From positions 363,118,453-363,182,452 of the forward strand of contig NC_057861.1 of assembly GCF_019393635.1 (NCBI RefSeq): DNA of 64,000 nt, written 5' to 3'. The position numbers were made by a program, and so were the translations under genes. Source of the DNA: Dromiciops gliroides (lineage: Eukaryota > Chordata > Mammalia > Microbiotheria > Microbiotheriidae). Shown piece after piece: positions 33,775 through 44,929 of the stretch (positions within the stretch are counted from its first letter, which is position 1; each line of letters opens with the position of its first letter). The notes beneath the pieces were generated by a model. It searched no databases and had not been told where the DNA came from. It saw only the letters and a program-made list of their open reading frames with translations.

Positions 33775-34290
33775 TAATTGTTAAAATTTATATAGTGCTT
33801 ACTATGTGCCAGGAACTGTGCTAAGGCTATATAATTATTATTTGCTCTGATGCTCACAGCCACCCTAGGAGGTAATTTCTATTATTACCCCCAATTGGTT
33901 CTTGCTCAGTCATTTGCCTAACTATTTCTGATGCCATTTGGGGTTTTCTTCACAAAGATACTGGAGTACTTTATAGTTTTCTTCTCCAGCTCATTTTACA
34001 GATAAGGAAACTGAGGCAACAGGGTTAAGTGGCTTCCCCAGGGTAACTGAGCTAATAAGTGTCTGAGACCAGATTTGAACTCTTGAAGATGTGTCTTCCC
34101 AATTCCAAGCCCAGTGTTCTATCTACTGTGTCACCTGTCCATTCCCCATTTTACAGATGAGGAAACTGAGACAAGCAAAAGTTAAGTGATTAGACATGAT
34201 CATGCAGGTAATAAGTGTAATAAATGTTTGAGTTTGGATTTGTGGCTCTAGGTACATGAATCTATCCACTGTACCACCTACCTGTTCTGT
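33775..34290 (-). repeat. MIR-type SINE split by a MAR1 SINE
   Basis: Left piece 'atatagtgcttactatgtgccaggaactgtg' to 'attattacccccaatt' and right piece 'cattttacagatgaggaaactgagacaagc' to 'atccactgtaccacctacc' are the two halves of one reversed MIR-type element. Confidence 0.75.
33893..34141 (-). mobile_element. MAR1-type SINE nested in MIR
   Basis: 'tggttcttgctcagtcatttgcc' (tail), 'ggggttttcttcacaaag', 'ccagctcattttacagataagg' and the reversed head 'ctatctactgtgtcacc'. It splits the MIR-type element around it. Confidence 0.85.
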
Positions 34291-34299
34291 GAGCAATGC

Positions 34300-34765
34300 T
34301 TACTAAGATGTTAGTACCTTTGGTAAAGCCCCAGTAACCCCTCTCATACCTCTAAAAATGTAGTATCTTAGGTATCAAATAGTTATCTTTGATTATTACC
34401 ACATGATTCTTAGCACTTTCTCTTTTAGTAAATGCATCTCTCCATTAACCTCATTTACATTTCTTCTTTTGTACAAATCTTCGTTTCCAATATGGTACAG
34501 TCTATTCACACTCTCTATATGTATTTCTATTGCCTTTGGGTGAATTTCAAGTTTAATTCTTCAGAAACTATGATATTACATGACTGAGAGCCTTACAGCT
34601 TCATAATAATTTGAAAATATTTCAGTTCATACCTCAAACTACCCTAATTTCTCTCAATTATTCCCAATGAAGAAACTATCATGAATGAGTTTATCTAAAT
34701 TTTGTATGTCTACTTGTATTTTTTACCTGTTACCTTTTAACGTAATAGTCTATACACATGCTAAT
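34300..34765. other. Unassigned AT-rich DNA
   Basis: Possibly decayed LINE sequence; nothing specific. Confidence 0.4.
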
Positions 34766-34769
34766 AGTT

Positions 34770-34965
34770 TATATATAATTTTAATGTTTACAAAGAACTT
34801 TACACAGTTCATCTTATACATTCTCTCAGCAATTTTATGAAATAGATAAAATAGTTACTACCTCCACTTTATAAATGAAGAGAATAAACTTAGACAGGTC
34901 AATTGACACATAGCTAGATGAGATTGGAACCCTTGCCTTTTCTGATGCCACGTCCAACCTGTGAA
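34770..34965 (-). repeat. MIR-type SINE
   Basis: 'acaaagaactttacacagttcatc', 'cagcaattttatgaaatag' and 'gataaatgaagagaataaactt'-like CORE decay. Confidence 0.5.
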
Positions 34966-35310
34966 GTATACATAGCTAAGAAGTAGAGACAACTGACCTT
35001 ATTTGAGCTTATTCTGTGGTTATCATTATTGATAACCAGAAAATCCCCACCCTAAAACTGGTTTATACAGGAAGGTTTTCAAGGTATAATGGACATTATG
35101 ATAGAAGTTCATTGCTTCATTTATTTTCTATTATACCTCAAATATGTTTCTTCTCTAATAAAAGGCATCATCTCCCTAATTTACAAACCTTTCATTTTCA
35201 ATACATCCTTTAAGGCTTAATTAATATTTTTCTCTCTTATCTGTAATTACTTATTTTTCTATATTGAATATAAATTAATCATCCAATAATAATTATGAAA
35301 GTATTATGGT

Positions 35311-35448
35311 GGGGCAGCTAGGTGGCACAGTGGATAGAGCACTGGCCCTGGAGTCAGGAGTACCTGAGTTCAAATACACTTACTAGCTGTGTGACCCTGG
35401 GCAAGTTACTTAACGCCAATTGCCTCACTAAAAAAAAAAAAAAAAAAA
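35311..35448 (+). mobile_element. tRNA-derived SINE with internal deletion, subfamily A
   Basis: Near-consensus except for a gap just after 'gagttcaaat', where about 20 bp of the CORE are missing. Perfect TSD 'gaaagtattatggt' (35297-35310 and 35449-35462). Confidence 0.95.
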
Positions 35449-35689
35449 GAAAGTATTATGGTAAATGTTGGCAGTTATGTAATTATATATCAAAGTCCCT
35501 TCCCTCATGTGATAATAACAACAAAGGTAAATGTTTGGATTTTTAACATATGGAAAAAGAATGTTTTAAATTTGGGGATAGAAAGATGAAAATGTCAGTT
35601 TCTTATGTCAGGAAGATTATACTCTAGTTGGATGGGCAATAAAGAGAAGTACACATTCAATATCTTGAAAAGATCAATAATATAGCATT

Positions 35690-35830
35690 GGGAGACCTAA
35701 TTCCAAGGTGTGCCACTACTAACTACCTATGTTAACCTTAAGAAATCTTTGTTTTAATTTCATCTTATATAAAATGAAAGATTTCTACTAGTTGACCTTT
35801 AAGGTCTCAGTCAGCTCTGTTATGTCATGA
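35690..35830 (+). repeat. Decayed MIR-type SINE
   Basis: 'tttcatcttatataaaatgaaag', 'ctagttgacctttaaggtctcagtcagctctg' are MIR-like in order. Confidence 0.5.
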
Positions 35831-36147
35831 TTGTATTAAAAATATACCTAACAATATAATCCATATAGGTTAAGCGCTAATGATTTGCATAGACAAAGAG
35901 TGAAATAGGAGAGAGAGATTACATAGACTTGTCTTATCAGGGAAGGTTTCATGGAGAAAAAAAGAATGTGATATGGCCCTGGAAAATTAGTTAGATTCAG
36001 ATTAACATATAAAAAGGAAGAAGATATTTTGGGCATGAGCCTATACAGCCAGCAGCAATGTGTGTTTTGGAAATAAGAATAGAATACAGATGAGCTCTTA
36101 CACACACAAAAAAATGTAGAAGATAAGCTTGAAAAAGATGGGTTGAG

Positions 36148-36302
36148 GGGCAGCTAGGTGGCTCAGTGGATAAAGCACTGGCCCTGGATTCAGGAGGACC
36201 TGAGTTCAAATCTGACCTCAGACACTTGACACTTACTAGCTGTGTGACCCTGGGCAAGTCACTTAACCCCAATTACCTCACCAAAACAAAACAATACAAA
36301 AA
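36148..36302 (+). mobile_element. tRNA-derived marsupial SINE, intermediate type
   Basis: Full length with an A/C-rich tail. Perfect 17-bp TSD 'gaaaaagatgggttgag' (36131-36147 and 36303-36319). Shows a mix of subfamily A and B bases. Confidence 0.95.
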
Positions 36303-36319
36303 GAAAAAGATGGGTTGAG

Positions 36320-39080
36320 GTCAAATTCAGTTTTTTTTTCATGCCAGATTGAAACATTTAGACATCATCCTAGGGACAATGGATAACATTTGGAAGTTTT
36401 TAAACAGAAAAATAATGAAAAAGAGTATTTTAGTAATATCCAAGGAGCAAAAAAAGAATGGAAATAAGAGAGAAGTTACTAGGGAGCGTATCCAAATATA
36501 ATTTCTTTTTTCCTACATGTAGTTCAAGTACCACCCCTTAACATCATCTCTTTGGACTGTTCCAGTCTTTAATTATTTCCCATTTCCCTGGTTCCTATAT
36601 CAATTCTAGTATGTATCATAGAATATGTTTATATTAAGTATTTTTTCAAACAATAAATCTTCCTTCTCTTCCTTCTACTTCACCTCACAACCCTTTGAGA
36701 AAGCAGAATTTGACATGATTGATTTCATGAATTCAAGACACTCTGATAAATGAGGAATCAAAATAAACTGTATGTAATTAATGAATAAAGACAAACTTTT
36801 CCCCTTTTCCCCTCAAAATGTTTAGTTTATTATATCTACTTTCAAAATATTCCCCTCCCCTCATTTTCCAGACTCACCTGGCCTTTTATAAAAATAATAG
36901 AAATGGGACAAAACACTCAATACAGGATTTCCAGAGATAAGTTTTGTAAGAATATTGGAATAAGGAAAACCAATTGAGTTCATTTGATAGTCTGATATAG
37001 TTACTTAGGTCTGACATGACATTTCCCATATTTCAGCATGTTAAGATCCTAAACAAAAGCAAACCCAGTCACCAGCCATATTGGACAAAACAAAACTTCA
37101 TATAAAGTGACAAATTGCTCAAAGATGTTTCAAAAACCAACAATTCTTGAATTTGTATTTTAAATTCCATTCCAAATGGGGGGAAAAATCCTCCTACTCA
37201 CTCAGTGAGATGGCATGTCAACTTGTCAATTCCTATGATGCTCCACATTGCATTGACAACTTACAGCTTTCTGTTCAACAGATATGATACCTTAAACATT
37301 TTTAATGAATGTTTCAAAAATATTGTGCTGTGTTGCTATGCAAAGGTCTTGCTAAAAAATCTCTTTTAAAATTACAATGACTTTAGAATGTGAAAAAAAA
37401 CTTAGTTTGGCAGTGCTATAATAAACTAAAATGATTTAATTTTATCTGGCAATGAAAAGTCACATTGACAAATCGTGAATGGTTTATTAAAATATTCTAT
37501 AACCAAAAGGCACTGTGGCCATCCCTTACACTAACTCCACAGCCTAAATGCTTTATAACACATTAAGCATCCCAAATGGTGGTAGTGACAGAATCTCATG
37601 CTCAAGGGTTCCAACAGTGTGAGACAAATATAGAAGCATCTATACCTATTCCATATCTGCAAATTTTCTGGGCCTTTTATAAACTTAGGATTTATTTTAT
37701 TATAGTATTGGAGGTGAATAATGGAATAAGGTTTAGCATCATGAGTTGGTAAACACTAGACCAGGAGTGATGAACTTGAAGACAGGAAAACATGGGTTTA
37801 AATACTCCCTTTGACACATACTAGCTTTGTGCCTTCACTTAACTTCCCTCAGATATATTTGATTCTACACATTTTGACATAAAAATCTCCTGATAACCCC
37901 CATCTCATTGTTTCTTGATGTCTTCAAATCAAATGACCCTCATTTCTACTCTATTTCAGGCACTTATTTATGTGTGGTCAGATCCTAGATCATATGTTAT
38001 TCAGAAATATCCTACTTCATCTATGTTCAAGATTACTGAACATTTTTTTTAAAAAGCCAAAGTAATTGGTTCCTCTAGGATCTACTTATTTGTTCATGAA
38101 ATGTTTATATGCATCCTCTACTTACTAAAAATAAAGAAGTAAAGTAAAGCAAGTAAAAAACACAAAAAGTCAAGTTGAGAAAATCACCTGGAAAAAGAAT
38201 AATTGTTGAACCACAACTTTTACCTCGGGGACAAGTGATCCTAAAATACTGTAGCCGCAGAGCTTTGTTCACTTAGTCCTGGTATTTTGCTTTAAAAAAA
38301 AAAATGAGTGTTCACTACCCTCCCATCTTTCTGACTTGGAGTTGACAAAGAAGTTTGAGCCTTTCTTACCGCTTCTCCTCTTCTGCTCCAAACTGGCCTG
38401 AGTTCTTCAGATAATGAGGGGGGTTGTTTCCTTAATCAATCCAACCTGAAAAGCCTAGAGATTCTGGTCTCTAAACTTGGCATTGAGCTACGATAAATGT
38501 CCAAACGTCCATCTTCACTCCAAATAACAATTAAGTTACAGGAGCCCTACCTAGTTCCTAGTTACTGCTTGATAACATCCTGAACAGGCGGACCTGAAAT
38601 GAAGGAGGTGTGGACCTTGAACTCAATTATTTAGTCTTAGATGAATAATTTGCACTCCCAATTAATAGCTAGTTTTTTTCTACCTTTGCCAAATGTGGTA
38701 GAGACTCTCACCCCTAAGCCTACCTCATGACCCCTTTAAAATAGCTCATTTCTATGATTAAAAGCTGCCATGATCTTTCTTCAGTCCTAGACCTGGTCCT
38801 ACCCCTTCTTTCTTTCAGCCAGGGGCAGAAGAGGGTAAAGAGTTTCTGATGCCCAAATCCACAAAATAAAAGACAAGAAAGGGTGAGTAGGGTGATACCT
38901 AACCCACCACTAAAAATATTCTAATAGCCCCTCACTAGTGATACCCTGCCAAATTCCTGCATAAACACATTTGGAAAATATCCACACTTGTATGGTTCCC
39001 CAGAAAGTTGAAAATATTCTGCCTCTCCATCTCACACTAGAGCCCAGATAATATGAAACTGCCTGTCCTTACTCTCTCCT
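36320..39080. other. Long stretch without recognisable elements
   Basis: About 2.8 kb with no gene or named repeat apart from a SINE-head-like scrap near 37740-37855. 38.2-38.9 kb is G+C-moderate and could be a decayed LTR or unique sequence. Confidence 0.45.
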
Positions 39081-39083
39081 CCT

Positions 39084-39254
39084 CCTCCTCCTTCTTCCTC
39101 TTCTTATTCTCCTTCTCCTTGTTGTTGTTGTTGTTGTTGTTCTTCTTCTTCTTCTTCTCCTTCTTCTCCTTCTCCTTCTCCTTCTTCTTCTTCTTCTCCT
39201 TCTCCTTCTCCTTCTTCTCCTCCTCCTCCTCCTCTTTTCTTTTCTTTCTTTTTT
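39084..39254. repeat. (CTT/CTC)n polypyrimidine tract, left part
   Basis: Mixed CTC, CTT and GTT units, almost pure pyrimidine on plus apart from the GTT block 39120-39140. Continues at 39392 beyond a SINE. Confidence 0.95.
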
Positions 39255-39391
39255 TTGTTGGGCAATTGGGGTTAAGTGACTTGCCCAGGGTTACACAACT
39301 AGTAAGTGTTAAGTGTCTGAGGCAGGATTTGAACTCAGGTCCTCTTGACTCCAGGGCTGGTGCTCTATCCACTGCACCATCTAACTGCCCC
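39255..39391 (-). mobile_element. tRNA-derived marsupial SINE inside the CTT tract
   Basis: Reversed SINE from 'ggcaattggggttaagtgac' to 'ccaccatctaactgcccc' (approximate quotation of the head). Its TSD cannot be told from the surrounding repeats. Confidence 0.92.
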
Positions 39392-39518
39392 TTCCTTCTC
39401 TTCTCCTTCTTCTTCTTCTTCTTCTTCTTCTTCTTCTTCTTCTTCTTCTTCTTCTTCTTCTTCTCCTTCTCCTTCTCCTTCTCCTTCTTCTTTTTCTTCT
39501 TCTTCTCCTTCTTTCTTC
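39392..39518. repeat. (CTT)n polypyrimidine tract, right part
   Basis: About 20 CTT units then CTC/CTT mixtures. It lies on the 3' side of the 7SL pseudogene and may be its expanded A-rich tail. Confidence 0.95.
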
Positions 39519-39524
39519 AAAATT

Positions 39525-39790
39525 AGTTCTCTCTATCTAAAAGTACAATGACTTATTCACAAGCCCAATCTATGTATAAGCTTGGATCTTATTTACTTCT
39601 GACCTGAGCTAGTTCACTCCTCGTTTGGCAGTCTGGTGGCCCCCTGCTCCCAGGGATTTCTCCATTCTGATGCCAAACTTAGAGCATTGACCATATTTAT
39701 TTCACTGCAGCTCAAAATTCCTGAACTCAAATAATGCAAAGGTCTTAGCCTCCTAATAGCCCCCTCCTTTGCTCCTCATAACAAAGTTTC
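39525..39790 (-). pseudogene. 7SL RNA (SRP RNA) retropseudogene
   Basis: The plus strand is an ordered, diverged reverse complement of 7SL RNA, the RNA scaffold of the signal recognition particle. 'gacttattcacaagc' (gene: GTGAATAGCC), 'tgacctgagctagttcactcctcgtttggcagtctggtgg' (S-domain side), 'ccccctgctcccaggg', 'attctgatgccaaacttag' (the conserved CTAAGTTCGGCATCAAT) and 'aattcctgaactcaaataatgc..cttagcctcctaatagcc' (Alu-domain side) follow one another with correct spacing. Many substitutions exclude a working gene. The purine-rich tract at its 3' end suggests copying by L1 machinery. Confidence 0.85.
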
Positions 39791-39794
39791 TCAG

Positions 39795-40030
39795 CTATCA
39801 TAGAAAGTCCAGCTCACATGTAAAACATGTCTTTTATTCTCATACTGGAATAGTATATTATAATAAATGATAAACCAATTCTTCAATACAAAGAACGTAA
39901 ATATTCCTCCAGAAATTCAAGTTGCAGCATCAGTGGGTGGAATGGATGAAGTGATGATGGACAATTAAATTGGATAATTGAATATTAAAGGATTTAATAT
40001 TCATGGACAAACTAAGCAACTGCCAAAAAT
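39795..40030. other. Unassigned AT-rich DNA
   Basis: No recognisable element. Confidence 0.4.
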
Positions 40031-40034
40031 GTCT

Positions 40035-40400
40035 AAATCAAGGGTTTTAAGCCTTTTATTGTGTGTTCCATGGCCCCATTGGTAGTCTAGTGAAGTCTAT
40101 GGATGCTTTCTTAGAAAAAAATTCTACATTTATAAAAAAGAAAGAAAAAAGTAATGTAGAATGAAAGAAGATCATATGGTTTTAAAAATAAACAAAGGAA
40201 AATTCTCAAAAATGCACAAAAATGTACTAGGGTGATTTTTTGTTTGATTTTTGATAAGACTGGACCCTGAATTAATAATTTGCACTCATCACTATATTGT
40301 TTGAAAGCAGAATTCCCTTCAAAGATCAAGAGTGCCTGAAAATAATTGTCAATAAAACCAATGGACAAACTAAAAATATTCAAACAATTTCTGAAAGCAT
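40035..40400 (+). repeat. Ancient repeat related to 44095-44400
   Basis: 'gtgttccatggccccattggtagtctagtgaagtctatgg' matches '..gtgtcatggacccctttgtcaatctgatgaaaactat' at 44125. A widespread old mammalian repeat, probably a DNA transposon; I cannot name it. Confidence 0.5.
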
Positions 40401-40719
40401 TTTTATTTTTAGTTGAAAATTTTTAAAGCATTCTAATGTTCAAAGAGATATAAATTAAAGCACCCCAAACCAATAACATGATCTAAAATGATTAGAAATA
40501 ATGTAGCAAAATGCTGGCCATATTATCAGGTAACAGACACACATTCATTCATGACAAAAATTTCAAGTTCCTGTGTAATTTTTTTCTTGAAAAATGTTTT
40601 TTGATTCATAGTAAAATTATAAATTTAAATTTGACCAGTTCTAGTAATCAAAACATACCCCAAATTCTATTAAAGTAATAAGAAGTTATATGTGAAAATG
40701 TTATCATAGAAACAATATA

Positions 40720-40910
40720 ATGAAATGGAGAGAAAGCAGTGGACTTTGACTCAGATGACCTTAATTTAAATCCTTGCACTACCACTTCTTACCTATTTGA
40801 ACTTGCCAAATGACAACTTCTCTGGCCTCCCTTTTCCTCATCTTCAAAAGGACTAGAGGACTTCCAAGGTCCTTTTCAGTCCTAAGTCTAAAATCCTATG
40901 TTATCATGCA
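40720..40910 (+). repeat. MIR-type SINE
   Basis: 'gcagtggactttgactcagatgacc', 'tggcctcccttttcctcatcttcaaaaggac' and 'aaggtccttttcagtcctaagtctaaaatcctatg'. Confidence 0.65.
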
Positions 40911-40929
40911 CATACACACACACAAATTG

Positions 40930-41215
40930 AAAACGACCTTAATGCCTAATAATAAGTGAATAGTCAAATGCATTCTGTTACAATAATGCAATGGGATATT
41001 ACAGTGTCATTAACATTAAGTATAAGGGATACAAAGGAATCTGGAAAAAAAACTACATAAAATAATACTAAGTGAAAAAATGGCAGAAGAATAGAAGATA
41101 CTAATTTCTTCCATTTATGAGGAAATATAAATGAGAATGAATTGACAAAGATTTCCAATGATAACTGACAGGGAAACAAATCCTTCCTCTGTGCCTTCTG
41201 AAATGTCCATTTCAT
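40930..41215 (+). mobile_element. Old L1 3' fragment
   Basis: 'cttaatgcctaataataagtgaatagtcaaatgc' to 'gcaatgggatattacagtgtc' resembles the L1 segment at 58.6-58.7 kb at low similarity. Confidence 0.4.
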
Positions 41216-41717
41216 AGGTTACAAAGGTCTCTTCCTCCTAAATTTTTCTTCTCCTACAACTTCCATATTTTAGGAATCTGAAATTTGGCTCCTTCTTTAC
41301 ACAATCTCTCATCTTATCTTGGACTTTCCCTCATTCTCTCATTCTTTTCAGCTCACTTGTTGAGGAGGGGGAATTAGAATATGCCTTACTTCTATTGCCT
41401 CTGCCAGATTCTCCCCTTACCTCCATGAGTTAGTAACCTCCCCTCCTTTGAGGCTTATGCAATCAATATCCATCATCCAATCAAAATCCTGGTAGCTGTT
41501 ATCTACAGACATTCAGGTCACTCCCCTTCCTTCCTCAATGTGTTTGGTACCTGGCTCACAAATTTTGTCTCCTTTCCAACTCATCCTCATACTAAGGGAC
41601 TTCAACAGATCCCTCAAACACTCAAACCAATTCATCTTTTATTAATTTCTTAGACTCTGGCTTTTACTTTTATCAATCCCCCAAAACTGCTTTCTTCAAA
41701 GTTACCAATGATCTCTT

Positions 41718-41888
41718 TTTTTGTTTTGTTTTTGTTTTTGTTTTTTTTTTTAGTGAGGCAATTGGGGTTAAGTGACTTGCCCAGGGTCACACAGCTAGTA
41801 AGTATTAAGTGTCTGAGGCCGGATTTGAACTCAGGTACTCCTGACTCCAGGGCCGGTGCTCTATCCACTGCGCCACCTAGCTGCCCCC
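41718..41888 (-). mobile_element. tRNA-derived marsupial SINE, subfamily A
   Basis: Near-consensus reversed SINE with a T/G-interrupted tail. Perfect TSD 'accaatgatctctt' (41704-41717 and 41889-41902). The target is the same L2 position that HAL1 and a SINE hit at 1.58/4.15 kb. Confidence 0.97.
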
Positions 41889-42363
41889 ACCAATGATCTC
41901 TTAATTGACACATGCATTGGCCTTTTCTCAATCCTTCTTCTTATTGAACTCTTGTCAACCCTTAACACTACTGGCCACTTTTTTAATCCATGATACACCT
42001 TTCTCTCTTAGAGATTATTTTATCTCAGGACACCCTTCTCTTTTAGTTCTCCCCTTAACTATCAAAATTCTCCTTCTCAATCACCTTCATTGGATTCTCA
42101 TCCAACTCCTTCCCTCTAACAAAGTTCCCACAGAAATGTGTACTTTTCTCTCTTCTTTTCTCCCTCTTTACTATTTCATTTGATGATCTCATCAGTTTTC
42201 ATGGATTTAATTATCATCTCTTTGCTAATGATTCTCAAATCTACCTATCCTGCTCTAACCTCTCTGCTAACGTACAGTTTTACATCTCCAAGTCTCTTTC
42301 AGATGTCTAAAACTAAGTGCCTAGTCTTAATCTCAACATGTATTGTAGATAAAATCTCAAATG

Positions 42364-43045
42364 CCTGAGAAAACAAAGGTTCAAGTTTGAGGTATATCAA
42401 TTTATTCAGAAATGTACACCAATTACATAACAAATCAAGACCAGGTCTCCTCAGCTTGGCACTGGTCCCCAAATACATAGGAGAAAGATTTTATACATCA
42501 AAGAGAACAATAAGAAGGATACAAAGCAAGATGTATAATCAGGGAATATAATTTCAAATTGGAGAAAAGATTAGGGTCTTTCCAAGTAGGAAGAATAAAT
42601 AGCTACAATTTCCTAAATTCAAGAAAAAAAGCTGTCCCACTCCCCTGAAATGTCTATATTCAATCAAAGGAACAAGGAAACAGTAACTGTTTGGCCAATA
42701 TGGGGCCAGTTGTCAGATACAACTGGGTTGCTTGAGATATATAATTGTAATAAAATGCTTTGTATTAATCTTTGGATCTGACTGTTCAGTTCTGGTCAGG
42801 TCCTTAGTTAAGGGTCTCTAAGTAACAGCTAGAGGTGGTTCAACTTCCCAGCCATGCAAAGTTAGGTTCGGACAATGCAATACAATTTTCTCAGAATTCA
42901 CATATTTGAATAAACTTTTCTCACAAGATAGCAATTGGATTAGACTGATAATTGAATAGAAAGAGAACTAAGCTAGCTCTAAAAATGAGTCACAAGATGG
43001 AGTCAGTGTGGTTCAATCAATTCCCTTAATTCCATTACATGTCAA
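42364..43045 (-). mobile_element. Solo LTR of an endogenous retrovirus
   Basis: 682 bp interrupt the L2 between duplicated 'caaatg' (42358-42363 and 43046-43051). On the minus strand an AATAAA followed by 'ttgatatacctcaaac' lies near the 3' end (about 42390-42400), as in an R-U5 junction, and the element is a single block with no coding sequence. A 6-bp duplication fits integrase-made insertion; ends could shift by a few bases. Family unknown. Confidence 0.65.
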
Positions 43046-44094
43046 CAAATGAAATCATTATATTTCTCTCTAAATTCTCCTTTAATCCAAACTTCACCAA
43101 TACTTTTTAGGGCACCCTTATCTTTTCATTCCCTCAGGCTCACTACCTAGAGGTTATTCTTAATTCCTAAACATAGCTCTCAACTCTCATATTCAATCTG
43201 GTTTCAAGGTCGGTTGATTTCCCCCTTGAAACATCTCTTGAATATTTCTTCCTTCCATACTGTGACACTGCCATCACCATGGTACAGGCCTTAATTATCT
43301 CTTGCTTAGACCATCACAATAGCCTACTGGTATATCCAACTGCCTTAAGTATTTTCCCAAGCCAATTCATAGTCCATTCAGCCACCAAAGTGATCTACCT
43401 AAAGTGCAGTTGTGACAAAGTTATCTCCTTACTTAATAAACTTCAGTAGCTCCCTATGACCTCCTGGATCAAAAGCAAAATATTTTGACATTCAGAGTTC
43501 TTCATAACTTACATATCTCCTACCCTTCCAGTCTTCTGACACCTCAGTCTCTACCATGTATCCTTTAAACCAGTGACACTGGCCTCCTTGATGTCCCATG
43601 GAGAAGACACTCAATTTCTTAAGTATGGGAATTTTCTCTACCTGTCCGTCATGCTGGCAATGCTATCCCTCCTCAACTCTATCTCCTGACTTCCCTGGCT
43701 TCTTTAAAGTTCCAACTCAAACTCCATCTTGTACAGGAAGCTTTTCCCAACTCCTCTTAAATATAGTGTGTGGCCTCAGTTAATTATTTTGTATTTATCT
43801 TGTATATTATAATTTGTTTGTACATATTTGTTTTATTTGGGTCTCCTGCAGTGGACTGTAAGCTTCTTGAGGACAAGAACTGCCATTTACCTCTTTTTTG
43901 ATTCCTAGCACTTAATACAGTGCCTGGCACATAGTAGGTCCTTAATAAATTAAATATATAGATAAATTGATTTTAAGGGAGAAAAGAAATGTTCTACCTC
44001 AAAGAACATAATTTTGAAATTCTTCTTTCTAATCTCTACTCTTTTGTTCTTCCAATTCTTTAAATCTCTCACTCCTATTAAGCCTGGTTTGTCT

Positions 44095-44400
44095 CTTTAG
44101 TCCTGGAATTTTTGGCGTTTTGGGGTGTCATGGACCCCTTTGTCAATCTGATGAAAACTATAGAACTTTTATGAGCATAATGGTTTGTTTTTGTTTTTTT
44201 TTTTTTTTTTAGTGAGGCAATTGGGGTTAAGTGACTTGCCCAGGGTCATACAGCAAGTAAGTGTTAAGTGTCTGAGACGGGATTTGAACTCAGGTCCTCC
44301 TGATTCCAGGGCCGGTGCTCTATCCACTGTGCAACCTAGCTGCCCCTCATAATGTTTTTTAAATGGAATAAAATACACAAGATCAGAAAAGAAGCCGATA
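44095..44400 (+). repeat. Ancient repeat split by a SINE
   Basis: Left piece 'ggtgtcatggacccctttgtc..atagaacttttatgagc' and right piece 'aatgttttttaaatggaataaaatacacaagatcag' belong together and resemble 40035-40140. Confidence 0.55.
44187..44347 (-). mobile_element. tRNA-derived marsupial SINE
   Basis: Reversed, poly-T at 44196-44210. TSD 'cataatggttt' / 'cataatgttt'. Forms an inverted pair with the next SINE. Confidence 0.95.
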
Positions 44401-44430
44401 TATTAAGCCATTTATCAAAATATTTAGTCA

Positions 44431-44575
44431 CAGGGGCAGCTAGGTGGCACAGTGGATAGAGCACCAGCCCTGGAGTCAGGAGTACCTGAGTTCAAATCCG
44501 GCCTCAGACAGTTAACACTTACTAGCTGTGTGACCTTGGGCAAGTCACTTAACCCCAATTGCCTCACTAAAAAAT
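44431..44575 (+). mobile_element. tRNA-derived marsupial SINE, subfamily A
   Basis: Full length, short tail. TSD 'atttagtca' / 'aattagtca' (44422-44430 and 44576-44584). Only 83 bp from an inverted copy. Confidence 0.95.
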
Positions 44576-44929
44576 AATTAGTCATATTTGTTTTATCATG
44601 AATTCAATAATCATTAACAAATCAAACATAAATAGGTAAGCATGTAAAGAAGAGCAATAAAGAATATATGAAAAATATAAGCTGTTATGTATATTTTTAC
44701 TACACATAAATTTAAGAAAGTAGTAAGAAAATGGTGATACTGGTTTTCTATCCCCTTTTGCATTTCATTTTTTTCTTCTGCATATTTGTTTATTTTTATT
44801 TAATTAATTAATCTGTCCTTTCCACACTCCTTCCTCCTAGAGAAAATAAATCAAAAGAATACAATGCATAAATGCATTGTCTGACAAAACAAATTAATAC
44901 ATTGAGCTTGTCCAAAAATTTGTTTCTTT

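Larger units (their letters stand above)
41225..43985 (+). mobile_element. Long L2 LINE, broken by a SINE and a solo LTR
   Basis: The longest L2 here. It reads through the reverse-transcriptase region ('ttcaaagttaccaatgatctctt' at the SINE junction, then 'ttggccttttctcaatccttcttctt' equivalent to G-L-F-S-I-L-L), later 'cttaatctcaacatg' and 'aggttattcttaattcc'. The 3' UTR has 'tagctccctatgacctcctggatcaaaagc' and 'aggaagcttttcccaactcc'. It ends with 'ggactgtaagcttcttgagg' and 'tgcctggcacatagtaggtcc' near 43.95 kb. Stops and indels throughout; no working protein. Confidence 0.85.

Noticed and set aside
39053..39526. 157-codon and opposing 111-codon ORFs rich in Ser/Phe/Leu or Lys/Glu
   Set aside because: They are translations of the CTT/GAA tract and the SINE in it.
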